DNA of 64,000 nucleotides, from contig NZ_JAAGOB010000005.1 in assembly GCF_010550695.1 (NCBI RefSeq), positions 183,547 through 247,546 on the forward strand, read 5' to 3'. Below the pieces are notes generated by a model. It was given only the letters and a program-made list of their open reading frames with translations, made no database searches and had not been told where the DNA came from. Shown piece by piece: positions 53,668 through 63,412 of this stretch; position 1 is the stretch's first letter; every line of letters starts with the position of its first letter. This DNA is from Phytoactinopolyspora alkaliphila. GTDB lineage: Bacteria; Actinomycetota; Actinomycetes; Jiangellales; Jiangellaceae. Made by a program: the position numbers and the translations under genes.

Positions 53668-54357
53668 CTAACGGCGAGCCAGGAGAAGCTCCCTGACCTG
53701 GTCATCTTCCACCTGTGTGAAGTCGATGAACCATTCGCCGACCGCCATGAAGTCTTCCGGCTCCCGCATGGTCACGACGGTGTCGACGTGTCGCGAAAGG
53801 CGGCGCACAGTGCTGGGCGGTGCGACCGGCACGGCGAGGATCACGCGCGCGGGCGGCGGATCGGCGCCTGAGATCGATTGTGCCGCGGCGAGAGCCGTGG
53901 CGCCCGTGGCGACACCGTCGTCGGTGATGACGACCACGCGCCCGGCGATGCCGGCCGCCGGCCGGCCGGCCCGGAGCTCGTGCTCACGCTCGTGGGCTTC
54001 GCGTTCGGCGCGCTCGAACGCTTTCTCCAGGTCGTCGTCGGTGACGCGACTCATGGCGATGACGTCGGTGTTGTGGACCCGCATCCCGGAGGCGGTCACG
54101 GCACCGAGGGCGAGTTCACGATGCCAGGGCACGCCCGCCTTGCGTACCACGAGGACATCAAGGTCCCCATTGACGACGTCTGCCACTGCGGCGGCGACCT
54201 CCACGCCGCCTCGGGGCAGCCCCAGGACCAGGGGACGGTCTCCTGCCGGTGGGTTGGCGTCGGAGCGCTCGGCCAGGACGGTTCGCACCGCGTCTCCCAG
54301 CTCCCGGCCGGCTTCAGCGCGGTTTGCCCATGGCCCTCGGTCGGATTCGATACTCAT
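53668..54357 (-). CDS. Phosphoribosyltransferase-domain protein
   Basis: A 229-aa protein with a type I PRTase fold: LVLGLPRGGVEVAAAVADVV at the start and the PRPP loop VVVITDDGVATGATALAAAQ. It ends in VDTVVTMREPEDFMAVGEWFIDFTQVEDDQV, the usual tail of the stand-alone PRTases of actinobacteria with unknown base substrate. Not related in context to the AICE PRTase. It is divergent from tRNA-Ser(GCT). Confidence 0.88.
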   Translation of the reverse strand: MSIESDRGPWANRAEAGRELGDAVRTVLAERSDANPPAGDRPLVLGLPRGGVEVAAAVADVVNGDLDVLVVRKAGVPWHRELALGAVTASGMRVHNTDVIAMSRVTDDDLEKAFERAEREAHEREHELRAGRPAAGIAGRVVVITDDGVATGATALAAAQSISGADPPPARVILAVPVAPPSTVRRLSRHVDTVVTMREPEDFMAVGEWFIDFTQVEDDQVRELLLARR

Positions 54358-54416
54358 GACTTTGCCCTGTCGTGGTTTCTACAGGTACCCTTGCGACGCT
54401 GTGACATTCACGGTGT

Positions 54417-54508
54417 GGAGGCGTCGCCTAGTCCGGTTTATGGCGCCCGCCTGCTAAGCGGGTTGAGGTTCACCCCTCTCGCGGGTTCAAATCCCGCCGC
54501 CTCCGCCA
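54417..54508 (+). tRNA. tRNA-Ser(GCT)
   Basis: Acceptor GGAGGCG pairs with CGCCTCC, followed by discriminator G and CCA. Anticodon arm CCCGC-CTGCTAA-GCGGG gives anticodon GCT, with a long variable arm and T-loop GGTTCAAATCC. Confidence 0.95.
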
Positions 54509-54834
54509 CCACCAGCACCAACGCTGGGCCAGTGCCCTCATCGAACTGGCCCAGTACTGGTTGCAGGAGATTTCTACGGAAGGGTCTTTGCTTTCGGCGC
54601 GGGCTGGCTACCGTTCCTTGCATTCGATCAGGAGCTGTGCGGTATCCGGGCCGACCTGGGGAGCTATGGCACAGCGATGTCGACCTTGAATCCTGCAGGC
54701 CGCCGACGAGGTGCTCACCGGCATGGTCAAGGATAGATCTTTCGGATGAGCGCCCGGCATTGGGTCGCTGCAGGCAGCGGCACCAGAGCGCATCGTCCCC
54801 GCACCGAATGTCGATCACTCGCACGGAGGAAACC
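54509..54834. other. Gap after tRNA-Ser(GCT), no gene seen
   Basis: About 326 bp with no convincing coding frame on either strand, no integrase and no second tRNA fragment, so this tRNA is not occupied by an element. The ridA promoter should be at its right end. Confidence 0.4.
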
Positions 54835-55212
54835 ATGTTCCAGGCCATCAGCTCGCCCGACGCGCCACCGCCCGCGGGACCTTATTCTCCGGGGGTCGTC
54901 GTCGGGAATCTCCTGTTCCTGGCCGGACAGGGTCCCTTCGACGCGGCTGGACGCAGGGTGGGAGAGACCTTCGCGGATCAGGTCCGGCAGACGTTCCGGA
55001 ATCTCGAGGCGGTGGCGAAGAACGCGGGGACGAGCCTTGAGTACACCGTCCGGTACGGCGTGTACCTTCGCTCCCTCGATGACTTCGCCGAGTTCAACGA
55101 GGTGGCTCGGGAGTTCCTGAGCGATCCGCTCCCGGCCAGAACGACCATCGAGGTTGCCCTGCGTGGCTTCGACGTCGAGATCGACGCGGTCGTCGCGGTC
55201 CCTTCGGCGTGA
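54835..55212 (+). CDS. RidA/YjgF family enamine/imine deaminase
   Basis: A 125-aa protein with the family pattern AISSPDAPPPAGPYSPGVVVGNLLFLAGQGPFD, QTFRNLEAVAKNAGTSLEYTVRYGVYL and PARTTIEVALRGFDVEIDAVVAV. The arginine of PAR-T-TIEV normally contacts the substrate carboxylate. It clears reactive 2-aminoacrylate-type enamines or acts in a specific degradation route. ATG with GGAGGA upstream. Confidence 0.92.
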   Translation: MFQAISSPDAPPPAGPYSPGVVVGNLLFLAGQGPFDAAGRRVGETFADQVRQTFRNLEAVAKNAGTSLEYTVRYGVYLRSLDDFAEFNEVAREFLSDPLPARTTIEVALRGFDVEIDAVVAVPSA

Positions 55213-55391
55213 CGCGCTGAGGCCAGGCCGAGCGGGCAGGTCCTACGCGGGCTCGGCGTCGCTGAGGTAGGCCTCCGGCGCGGCCGAGGATCTCAGCCTC
55301 GGCAGATGAACCGCGACCGGTCTCCTCGCCCGCCGGCCTCGGCGGCCGCATCGGCCCTTCGTTCCTGCGACGAGTCGACGCGGCGAAAATG

Positions 55392-56135
55392 TCATCGGGA
55401 CAGGGGCACGTCCGTGGCGCTGAGGCTGACGGCGAGCCCCGACTCGGCCGGCCGCACCGAATCGATGGTCAAGTCGTAGGGAAGCGCCGGCAGTGGCACG
55501 TCCACGGACACAGAGCCGGCGATCTGGTCGATCTGAGCTTGAGCTGCCTGCGGGAGGCCGGCCGTTTCGTCGGAGCCCAGCTCGGTCACGCGAAGCTGGA
55601 CAACGTTCCCGTCGACGCTCACGGTCGCGGCGCCTGTCAGGGTCAACGATGCTCCCAGCACGTCGACGGGCAGGCGCACCGCGACCTCGCCACCGCTTGC
55701 GGCGGCCAACTCGAGGCCCTCCATGCCGCTCAGCGCGGCGACGGTGCTGTAGTCGACGAGGCCGGTCCCGTCGAGGCGGCCAGCTCGGACCGGGCCGGAG
55801 CGTTCGATCAGTGTGGACATCGACGCGCTCACCTCGGTGGCGACAAGCTCGACGTCGCGCATCCTGACCTCGTCCGCGCGGACGTCGGGCAGTTCGATGG
55901 TGATCTCCTCGTACTCCCCGGAGACGACCTGGGTCAGGAAGGGGAAACCGCCGACGCTGGCATCCGGTGATCCGGAGTCGACGTCGTATCGGGTCAGCTC
56001 TCTGGACACCTGGTCTGCCACCATCCGGCCGGCGACCCAGGCGCCGATCCGATCGACGGCGACGGCCAGCGCCGCGAGCACCAGCAGCACGATGAGAATT
56101 CGCCGAAACGTCCGCACAGGGGACAACTCTCTCAC
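55392..56135 (-). CDS. DUF2993 (LmeA-like) lipid-binding protein
   Basis: About 247 aa from a GTG, with a transmembrane or signal helix (FRRILIVLLVLAALAVAVDRIG) followed by a DUF2993 domain: GFPFLTQVVSGEYEEITIELPDVRADEVRMRDVELVATEV and AVRLPVDVLG. In mycobacteria LmeA binds lipids and supports mannan elongation; this protein is likely envelope-associated. A longer ATG frame 57 bp upstream is also open. It is transcribed toward the ridA gene. Confidence 0.82.
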   Translation of the reverse strand: MRELSPVRTFRRILIVLLVLAALAVAVDRIGAWVAGRMVADQVSRELTRYDVDSGSPDASVGGFPFLTQVVSGEYEEITIELPDVRADEVRMRDVELVATEVSASMSTLIERSGPVRAGRLDGTGLVDYSTVAALSGMEGLELAAASGGEVAVRLPVDVLGASLTLTGAATVSVDGNVVQLRVTELGSDETAGLPQAAQAQIDQIAGSVSVDVPLPALPYDLTIDSVRPAESGLAVSLSATDVPLSR

Positions 56136-56197
56136 CTGTACGTGGGTGCTCGTTCTCGGCCCTGGTGCGCCCAGCACAGGTGAGCAGGACACCGTGC

Positions 56198-57211
56198 TCA
56201 GGTGCTCTCTCGCACCACCAGGTCGGCCGGCAGCGTCACGGATCGGCGCGGCGCGCCGTCGATGATGTCGAGCAGCACCGTCACCATCTCGGCACTGATC
56301 CGATCGAATGGCTGGTGCATCGTGGTCAGAGGAGGGTCGAGTGCCGCGGCAAGGCCGGAGTCGTCGAATCCGGCGACGGCGACGTCCTCGGGCACCCGCC
56401 GTCCACGCTCGCGCAGCGTGGCCAGAGCTCCGGATGCCATGAGGTCGGAGGCGGCGAAGACCGCGTCGACGTCGGGCGCGCGGTCCAGCAGTTCGGCCAT
56501 GGCGACGGAGCCGGACTTCGCGCTGTAGTCCCCGTACGCGACGAGCCGTTCGTCGAAGCGTTCGCCTACCTCGTCGCGGTAGCCCTGGAGTCGGTAGCGC
56601 CCCCCTGGTGTGTCGAGCGGCCCCGCGATCATCGCGATACTCTCTCGCCCGGTGGAACGCAGATGACGGATCATGGTCCGCGCACCGCCCGCCTCGTCGA
56701 CCGAGACCGACGCCACCAGGTCGGAATACCCGAGCGGGATGCCGCAGGCCACGGCGGGCACGTTCTCGTCCAGAAGCCAGCCGATGAGCGGCTCGTTCTC
56801 GTGTGTGGAGATGAGCAGCACGCCGTCCACATGGCCGGCGGTGACGTAGCTGGCGACGTTCTTGCGTTCCGCCTCAGTTCCCGCGACCAGGAGGACGAGT
56901 GTCATCGAGCGGGCATCCAGCGCCGCGGCCGCACCACGCAACAGGATCGAGAACGTCGGATCCGCGAACAGCATCTGCTGCGGCTCCGTGAGCAGGAACG
57001 CAAGCGAGTTCGCTCGACCGGTGACGAGGCTGCGAGCGTGCTGGTTGGCGCGGTAGCCGGTGGTGCGGATCGCTTGGTCCACGGCGCGGCGCGCCTCGGG
57101 AGAGACCCAGTGCCCGCCGTTGATGACTCGGGAGACCGTGCCACGGGAAACACCTGCGGCGGCAGCGACGTCTCGGATGGTCGGGCGGCGCCGGCCAGGG
57201 GCGGAAGTCAC
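56198..57211 (-). CDS. LacI-family repressor of the galactan locus
   Basis: About 337 aa from a GTG; a longer ATG frame would overlap the operator. HTH and hinge: PTIRDVAAAAGVSRGTVSRVINGGHWVSPEARRAVDQAIRTTGYRANQHARSLVTGR, then the effector domain (AVAGFDDSGLAAALDPPLTTMHQP). It is divergent from the GH42 gene; two copies of a shared motif lie between them, so it most likely senses a galactan-derived sugar. Confidence 0.9.
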   Translation of the reverse strand: MTSAPGRRRPTIRDVAAAAGVSRGTVSRVINGGHWVSPEARRAVDQAIRTTGYRANQHARSLVTGRANSLAFLLTEPQQMLFADPTFSILLRGAAAALDARSMTLVLLVAGTEAERKNVASYVTAGHVDGVLLISTHENEPLIGWLLDENVPAVACGIPLGYSDLVASVSVDEAGGARTMIRHLRSTGRESIAMIAGPLDTPGGRYRLQGYRDEVGERFDERLVAYGDYSAKSGSVAMAELLDRAPDVDAVFAASDLMASGALATLRERGRRVPEDVAVAGFDDSGLAAALDPPLTTMHQPFDRISAEMVTVLLDIIDGAPRRSVTLPADLVVREST

Positions 57212-57239
57212 GGCTCTGACTGTAGCCCAGCCTTCCCGC

Positions 57240-57346
57240 CTGTGCACGGTCACAGTCCAGTAACGGACTCTCCGGACATCTTGTGGCTGGCAGCTACATA
57301 CTGCCTAGACTCAGCGCAACCTGGAACTGGGACCGTGCACAGTCCC
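57240..57346. promoter_or_regulatory. Two operator copies upstream of the GH42 gene
   Basis: The 12-mer CTGTGCACGGTC occurs at 57240-57251 on the + strand and on the minus strand at 57331-57342, where it sits in the near-palindrome GGGACCGTGCACAGTCCC (57329-57346), 23 bp before the GH42 ATG. GTGCAC is the core. Spacing of the two sites would allow looping by a LacI tetramer. Confidence 0.65.
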
Positions 57347-57368
57347 GGCGACGACCCCACGGAGTGTC

Positions 57369-59423
57369 ATGGCGGACAGAAGCACCTGGCCCACCGGTCC
57401 ACAGATCGGCTACGGCGGCGATTACAACCCCGAGCAGTGGCCCCGCGAGACGTGGGACGAGGACATGGCCCTCATGCGCGAGGCCGGGGTGAACTTCGTC
57501 AGCGTCGGTGTCTTCTCCTGGGCATTGCTGGAGCCGCGCGAGGGTGAGTACGAGTTCGGGTGGCTCGACGACCTCCTCGATCTGCTGCACCGCAACGGCA
57601 TCGCCGTCGACCTCGCCACCCCCACCGCGTCTCCGCCGGCCTGGTTCTTCGCCGCCCATCCCGAGGCACGCGTCGTCACCAGGGACGGGACGACGCTGAA
57701 CTTCGGATCCCGTGGCATGGCCTCGCCGAGTTCGCCCGCCTACCGGACCGCCTCGCTGCGGATCGCCGACGCACTCGCGCGGAGGTATGCCGACCACCCA
57801 GCCGTCGTCATGTGGCACGTGCACAACGAGTACGGGGCACCGGTGGGGGAGGACTACTCAGTGGCGGCCGTCGTCGCGTTCCGGGAGTGGCTCCGGGAGC
57901 GGTACGGAACTCTCGACGCGCTCAACGCGGCGTGGGGCACCACCTTCTGGGGTCAGGTGTACGGCGACTGGGCGCATGTCGGTGCTCCGGCCGCGACGCC
58001 GTCGGTGGCGAACCCGGCACAGCGCCTCGACTTCGCCCGTTTCACCGACTATCAGCTACGGGCGTGCTACATCGCCGAGCGTGATGCCATCCGCGGGCAC
58101 GCCCGGCAGCCGATCACCACGAACTTCATGGCGAACGAGTGTCCCACCACCGACGTGTGGGCGTGGGCGCGTGAGGTCGACATCGTCTCGAACGACCACT
58201 ACCTCACCGCTGCGGACGAGCGAGGGCACGTGGGCCTGTCGCTCGCGGCGGACCTCACCCGCTCGGTGGCCGGTGGACGGCCCTGGATCCTGATGGAGCA
58301 CTCCACGTCCGCGGTGAACTGGCAGCCCCGCAACGTAGCCAAGCGGCCGGGAGAGATGGCCCGCAACTCGCTGGCCCACCTGGCCCGTGGCGCCGATGTG
58401 ATCGCGTTCTTCCAGTGGCGGGCGTCGCGTCGCGGTGCGGAGAAGTTCCACTCCGCGATGCTCCCGCACGCGGGGACCGGCTCGCGCGTCTGGCGAGAGG
58501 TGCGTGACCTCGGCGCGGCCGTCTCGCGGCTCGCTGAGGTCTCGGGGTCCACGGTCTCCGCCGACGTCGCCCTGCTCTGGGACACGGAGTCCTTCTGGGC
58601 GCAGGATCTGGAGTGGCGCCCATCCGCCGACGTGCGGCACCGCGAGCGTGTCCGGGCGTATTACGAGCGGCTGTGGCGCGACGGCCTGACCGTGGACTTC
58701 GCCCACCCGTCGGCCGACCTGTCGCGATACCGGCTCGTCGTGGCGCCGGCCTCGTACCTCCTCACCGCGGCGTCGGCGGAGAACCTGCACCGCTACGTCG
58801 CGGGTGGTGGCACGGTGCTCGTGTCGTTCTTCTCGGCCGTCGTCGACGAGCACGACGCCGTCCACGCCGGTGGGTTCGGTGCGCCGTTGCGAGATGTCCT
58901 GGGGCTGCTGGTCCACGAGTTCCTCCCTATGCGAGCGGGAACGACGACGCGCGTGGCGTGGGCGGACGGTGTCCTCGGAAAGGCGGGCGACGTCGTCGCG
59001 GATGTCTGGCAGGAGGACCTCGGCCTCGAGGGCGCCGAGGTGGTAGCGAGCCACCTCGGCGGTCCGGCGTCCGGCGGCCCGGCGATCACGCGGAATCAGC
59101 TCGGCGAGGGCACTGCCTGGTACGTCTCGACGCGTCTCGACATCGACGCGCTCGCGCCCATCCTGCGTGCCGTGTATCGGGACGCCGGTGTAGAGCCGCC
59201 GGGCCTGCCCGACGACGTCGAGGTCGTCGTCCGGCATGGCGAGGACGCGGACTATCTCGTGGCGATCAATCACTCGGAGGAGGGCGCCAAACTCCAGGGT
59301 GTGGACGGCGTCGAGTTGCTCGGCGACGAGCGGGTCACCGGAGGACTGGACCTGCCCGCGGGCGGCGTCGCCGTCCTGCGCACCGCTTCGTCGCGGCGAT
59401 CCGGGGGTGGTCGCCGGCCCTGA
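57369..59423 (+). CDS. GH42 beta-galactosidase
   Basis: A 684-aa intracellular enzyme. Barrel start QIGYGGDYNPEQWPRETWDEDMALMREAGVNFVSVG; acid/base Glu154 in MWHVHNEYG; nucleophile Glu310 in PWILMEHSTSAVNW. The trimerisation domain (VALLWDTESFW ... LVVAPASYLLTAASAENLHRYVAGGGTVLVSFFS) and C-terminal beta domain follow. No signal peptide. It splits beta-1,4-galacto-oligosaccharides taken up by the neighbouring importer. First gene of the locus, divergent from lacI. Confidence 0.96.
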   Translation: MADRSTWPTGPQIGYGGDYNPEQWPRETWDEDMALMREAGVNFVSVGVFSWALLEPREGEYEFGWLDDLLDLLHRNGIAVDLATPTASPPAWFFAAHPEARVVTRDGTTLNFGSRGMASPSSPAYRTASLRIADALARRYADHPAVVMWHVHNEYGAPVGEDYSVAAVVAFREWLRERYGTLDALNAAWGTTFWGQVYGDWAHVGAPAATPSVANPAQRLDFARFTDYQLRACYIAERDAIRGHARQPITTNFMANECPTTDVWAWAREVDIVSNDHYLTAADERGHVGLSLAADLTRSVAGGRPWILMEHSTSAVNWQPRNVAKRPGEMARNSLAHLARGADVIAFFQWRASRRGAEKFHSAMLPHAGTGSRVWREVRDLGAAVSRLAEVSGSTVSADVALLWDTESFWAQDLEWRPSADVRHRERVRAYYERLWRDGLTVDFAHPSADLSRYRLVVAPASYLLTAASAENLHRYVAGGGTVLVSFFSAVVDEHDAVHAGGFGAPLRDVLGLLVHEFLPMRAGTTTRVAWADGVLGKAGDVVADVWQEDLGLEGAEVVASHLGGPASGGPAITRNQLGEGTAWYVSTRLDIDALAPILRAVYRDAGVEPPGLPDDVEVVVRHGEDADYLVAINHSEEGAKLQGVDGVELLGDERVTGGLDLPAGGVAVLRTASSRRSGGGRRP

Positions 59424-59533
59424 TGACCTTTCGACGCCAGTCAGCACACCTCTCCTTCAGCATCCAACAGGTCGCAGCGCCGCGATCGACATGTCGGACG
59501 CGCGCCGTGGCTCACGTTCGAAAGGGACATGTC

Positions 59534-60820
59534 ATGCGCAAGACGCTTATCCGGTTCGCGCCACTTGCTATCGCTGTTCTCCTGGTCGCGTGCGGCGGTG
59601 GTGACGATGCGGGTGATGAGGCCCCGCCCGAAGACACACCCACCGAGGACGCCGGGGAGACCGGCGAGGACGACAATGAGGATCAGACGGCAGGTGGCGC
59701 GCTGACCATCTGGGTCGACGAGAACCGCGAGCCCGCTGTTGCCGCGGCGGCCGAGTTGTTCACCGACGAGACCGGCGTCACGGTCGACCTCGTCGTCAAG
59801 AACTTCGAGGACATTCGCGCTGACTTTCTCGCGCAAGTGCCAACGGGCGAGGGCCCTGACATCACGATCGGGGCGCACGACTGGCTCGGCTCCCTCATCA
59901 TCAACGGCGTCGTCGACTCCGTCGACTTGGGCGCCGCGGCCTCCGAGTTCGAGGACGTCGCGATCGAGGCATTCACCTACGACGGTCAGCTGTACGGTCT
60001 GCCGTACGCGCTCGAAAGCGTCGGGCTGGTGCGAAACACCGAGCTGGCCCCAGATCCGGTCGCCGACACGTTCGACGAGATGATCGCCGATGGACGCGAC
60101 ATCGGCACGTCGCTTCCGTTCGTCATCAACACCAACGGAACCACCGGCGACGGCTACACCTACTACGCCTTCCAGACGTCGTTCGGCGCGCCCGTCTTCG
60201 TGCAGAACGACGACGGGTCCTACACGAACGAGGTCGGCATGGGCGGCGACGCGGGCTACGCGTTCGCGGAGTGGCTCGGGGAGAACGGCATGGCCGGGGA
60301 AGGGCTGTTCAGCACCGACTGGACGATCGACATCGCGGACCAGGAGTTCGCCGACGGCAACGCACCGTACACGGTCGCCGGGCCGTGGGCGATCGGAACC
60401 TACGTGGACGCCGGCATCGAGGTGGCGGTCGACCCGATCCCGTCCGCCGGCGGGGAGACCGCGGCGCCGTTCGTGGGGGTGCAGGGCTTCTTCGTGTCGG
60501 CGCAGAGCGACAACGCGCTGGTGGCCGCCGACTTCCTCACCAACTACGTCGCAACGCCAGATGCCATACGTGCGCTGCACGACGCCGACCCGCGCATCCC
60601 GGCGATGAGTGTCGTGGCGGAGGACGTGGCGGAGGACCCGATCGTCGCCGGCTTCCTCGAAGCCGCCCAGAACGGCGCACCGATGCCGTCGATCCCGGAG
60701 ATGGCCGACGTCTGGGAGCACTGGAACGCGACCCAGGCGGCGATCATCTCCGGCTCGGCCGAACCACGGGAGGCCTGGGACAAGATGCTCGCCGACATCG
60801 ACGCCACGCTCGGCGGCTAA
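59534..60820 (+). CDS. Galacto-oligosaccharide-binding lipoprotein (MalE/GanS type)
   Basis: A 428-aa binding protein: signal and lipobox LLVAC, an acidic spacer (residues about 25-52), then the solute-binding fold (LTIWVDENREPAVAAAAELFTDETGVTVDLV ... ITIGAHDWLGSLIINGVV ... YGLPYALESVGLVRNTEL) ending in the family's PREAWDKMLADIDATLGG. The first gene after GH42, 110 bp on, and followed by two permeases, so it is part of one operon. Confidence 0.92.
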   Translation: MRKTLIRFAPLAIAVLLVACGGGDDAGDEAPPEDTPTEDAGETGEDDNEDQTAGGALTIWVDENREPAVAAAAELFTDETGVTVDLVVKNFEDIRADFLAQVPTGEGPDITIGAHDWLGSLIINGVVDSVDLGAAASEFEDVAIEAFTYDGQLYGLPYALESVGLVRNTELAPDPVADTFDEMIADGRDIGTSLPFVINTNGTTGDGYTYYAFQTSFGAPVFVQNDDGSYTNEVGMGGDAGYAFAEWLGENGMAGEGLFSTDWTIDIADQEFADGNAPYTVAGPWAIGTYVDAGIEVAVDPIPSAGGETAAPFVGVQGFFVSAQSDNALVAADFLTNYVATPDAIRALHDADPRIPAMSVVAEDVAEDPIVAGFLEAAQNGAPMPSIPEMADVWEHWNATQAAIISGSAEPREAWDKMLADIDATLGG

Positions 60821-60823
60821 CCG

Positions 60824-62434
60824 ATGCCCGACGCTGGCACACAGGGCTCGCCGCCACGCCTGGGCGGCGAGCCCCATGCCCGCGCCTGGCGCGGCACCGG
60901 CTGGGGTTTCATCGTCAAGCTGGTGATCATGGCGGCCATCAACGCGGTCGGCCTGGCAATCGTATGGGCCTCCTACGTCGAAGGCTCGTGGGGAATCCTC
61001 GTCGGCATGCTCGCGCTCACGGTGGCGGCGGACTGGGTGTACTTCAGCAAGCGTTCGCTGCCGTCCAAGTACATCTTCCCCGGCATGGCGTTCCTGCTGG
61101 TCTTCCAGCTCTTCACGATGGTCTACACCTTCAACGTGGCGATGACGAACTACGGGACCGGCCACAACAGCACCCAGGATCAGGCGGTCGATGCCCTTCT
61201 CATCCAGAACGAGCGTGCGGTGGACGGCTCCCCGGCGTATCCGCTGACGATTCTCCAGCGCGACGGCGAACTCGGGTTCGCCGTCGTGGCCGGCGGCCAG
61301 GTGCAGGTGGGAAGTGCCGACAGCCCGCTGGCTTCCGCGCCCGACGCGACGGTCGACGGTGACCAAGTGACCGCGGTCTCCGGGTGGGACGTGGTCGACC
61401 GGGCCACCCTGCTGGGGGATCAGGCGTTGCAGCGGCAGGTGCTCGACCTGCGGGTGCCGGTGTCCGAGGACGCCGACGACGGCTCCATCCGCACCCGTGA
61501 GGGCACCCGCGGCACCGTGTACCGGTCCATGCTGGAGTGGGATCCGCAGGCCGAGACGCTGACCGACACCGAGACCAGGGTCGTCTACCGGGCGCGTGAC
61601 AACGGCCGGTTCGTCGCCGATGACGGAACCGCGCTGCCGGTCGGCTGGCAGGTATACGTCGGGTTCGACAACTTCGTGCGCGGGTTCACCGATACCAACT
61701 ACGCTGCTCCGTTCTGGCGCATCGCAGCCTGGACCTTCGCGTTCGCGATCCTCACCGTCGCGACGAGCTTCCTCATGGGCCTGGTCATGGCCATCATCTT
61801 CAACGACCCTCGGGTCCAGGGGCGGAACGTGCTGCGGATGTTGTTCATCCTCCCGTACGCCTTCCCCGCATTCCTGTCCGCGCTGCTGTGGCGCGGCATG
61901 CTCAACGCGAATCCGGACTACGGGATCATCAACGACCTCTTCTTCTTCGGCACACGGATCGAGTGGTTGAACGACCCGTGGCTGGCCAAGCTCGCGATCA
62001 TCGGCGTTAACCTGTGGCTGAGCTTTCCCTACTGGTTCCTCGTCTGTACCGGAGCATTGCAGTCACTGCCGAGTGATGTGCTCGAGGCAGCGCGCATCGA
62101 CGGTGCCGGCCGGTGGCGGACCTGGACGTCGGTCATGCCGCCGCTGCTGCTCATCTCGACGGCGCCGCTGATCATCGCGTCCTTCGCCTTCAACTTCAAC
62201 AACTTCACGATCATCTACATGCTCACCGAAGGTCATCCCCGCTTCACCGACACGTCCGCGGTGCTCGGGCACACCGACATCCTCATCACGATGATCTACC
62301 AGATCTCAGGCGTCGCCGGTGGCCGGGCCGACTACGGCCTGGCCAGCGCGCTGTCGATCATCGTGTTCCTCGTCGTCGGTGTGATCTCCGCGTTCGCGTT
62401 CCGGCGTACCCGCAGACTCGAGGAGATCCTGTGA
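60824..62434 (+). CDS. ABC permease MalF/GanP type
   Basis: A 536-aa permease, longer than usual because of a large outer loop between the first helices (residues about 100-270), as in MalF. Membrane helices follow, with the EAA loop DVLEAARIDGAGRWRTWTSVMPPLLLISTAPL. It starts 3 bp after the binding-protein stop. Works with the MalG-like permease; ATPase not encoded here. Confidence 0.93.
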   Translation: MPDAGTQGSPPRLGGEPHARAWRGTGWGFIVKLVIMAAINAVGLAIVWASYVEGSWGILVGMLALTVAADWVYFSKRSLPSKYIFPGMAFLLVFQLFTMVYTFNVAMTNYGTGHNSTQDQAVDALLIQNERAVDGSPAYPLTILQRDGELGFAVVAGGQVQVGSADSPLASAPDATVDGDQVTAVSGWDVVDRATLLGDQALQRQVLDLRVPVSEDADDGSIRTREGTRGTVYRSMLEWDPQAETLTDTETRVVYRARDNGRFVADDGTALPVGWQVYVGFDNFVRGFTDTNYAAPFWRIAAWTFAFAILTVATSFLMGLVMAIIFNDPRVQGRNVLRMLFILPYAFPAFLSALLWRGMLNANPDYGIINDLFFFGTRIEWLNDPWLAKLAIIGVNLWLSFPYWFLVCTGALQSLPSDVLEAARIDGAGRWRTWTSVMPPLLLISTAPLIIASFAFNFNNFTIIYMLTEGHPRFTDTSAVLGHTDILITMIYQISGVAGGRADYGLASALSIIVFLVVGVISAFAFRRTRRLEEIL

Positions 62435-63336
62435 TGGCCACGACAATGCAGGCTGCCCCCGCGCGAGTCGATTCCCGGTCCGCGGCCGTGCGGCGGCGAC
62501 GCTGGCTGGCAGAGGTGGGCTGGAAATATCCGGTGGGTCTATTGCTCGTGTTCTACGCGGCCTTTCCACTGGCCTACGTCCTTTCAGCGGCCATCGCCTC
62601 ATCCGGGACCCTGACCGGTTCGACGGAGCTGTTCCGGTCGGTCTCCGCGGCCAACTTCACCGCACTCGGTGATACCCAGTTCTGGACGTGGATGGCCAAC
62701 ACCCTCATCATCGCGGGGGCGACGGCGGCCGGATCGGTGCTCATGGGAGCGGCCGCGGCCTACGCGTTCTCCCGGTTCCGGTTCACCGGCCGGCGCGGTG
62801 GGTTGACCGCATTGCTCATCATCCAGATGTTCCCGCAGATGCTGGCATTCATCTCGATCTTCCTACTGTTGCTGGCGCTCGGGAATGTCGTGCCCGCCCT
62901 CGGCCTCAACTCCAGGCTCGCCTTGATCTGCGTGTACCTCGGTGGAGCGCTCGGCACCAACACGTTCCTCATGTACGGGTTCTTCAATACGATCCCGCGG
63001 GAAATCGACGAGGCGGCCAAGATCGACGGCGCCACCCATGCGCAGACCTACTGGACGATCATCCTGCGCCTGGTCACTCCGATCCTGGCCGTCGTCGGAC
63101 TGCTGTCGTTCGTCGGCGCCTTCGGCGACTTCATCCTGGCTCGCATCATCCTCACCTCCGAAAGGAACTGGACGCTCGCGGTCGGCATGTACGCGTGGGT
63201 CTCCGACCAGCTCAATGCGAACTGGGGACTGTTCGCGGCCGGAGCGGTGATCGCGAGCCTGCCGATCCTCACGCTCTTCCTGTTGCTGCAGAGATACATC
63301 GTCGGCGGACTGACTGCTGGATCTGTCAAGGGTTGA
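62434..63336 (+). CDS. ABC permease MalG/GanQ type
   Basis: A 300-aa permease with six helices and EAA loop REIDEAAKIDGATHAQTYWTIILRLVTPILA; the tail LLQRYIVGGLTAGSVKG is typical. The ATG overlaps the upstream stop (TGATG). A longer frame upstream overlaps the first permease and is discarded. Last importer gene before the galactanase. Confidence 0.93.
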   Translation: MATTMQAAPARVDSRSAAVRRRRWLAEVGWKYPVGLLLVFYAAFPLAYVLSAAIASSGTLTGSTELFRSVSAANFTALGDTQFWTWMANTLIIAGATAAGSVLMGAAAAYAFSRFRFTGRRGGLTALLIIQMFPQMLAFISIFLLLLALGNVVPALGLNSRLALICVYLGGALGTNTFLMYGFFNTIPREIDEAAKIDGATHAQTYWTIILRLVTPILAVVGLLSFVGAFGDFILARIILTSERNWTLAVGMYAWVSDQLNANWGLFAAGAVIASLPILTLFLLLQRYIVGGLTAGSVKG

Positions 63337-63412
63337 TCATCGCCCCGGGAAGGAGGACCACCAGCACCAGGCGGAGTCTGTATCGAGGTCGACCGATAGG
63401 AAGCGAGAGATT

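Noticed and set aside
53668-54357. Link between this PRTase and the AICE PRTase
   Set aside because: Different subfamily (no zinc finger, different tail) and different context, with no DprA-like partner.
54417-54834. Second integrative element at tRNA-Ser(GCT)
   Set aside because: No duplicated tRNA 3' end, integrase or phage gene follows it within the window.
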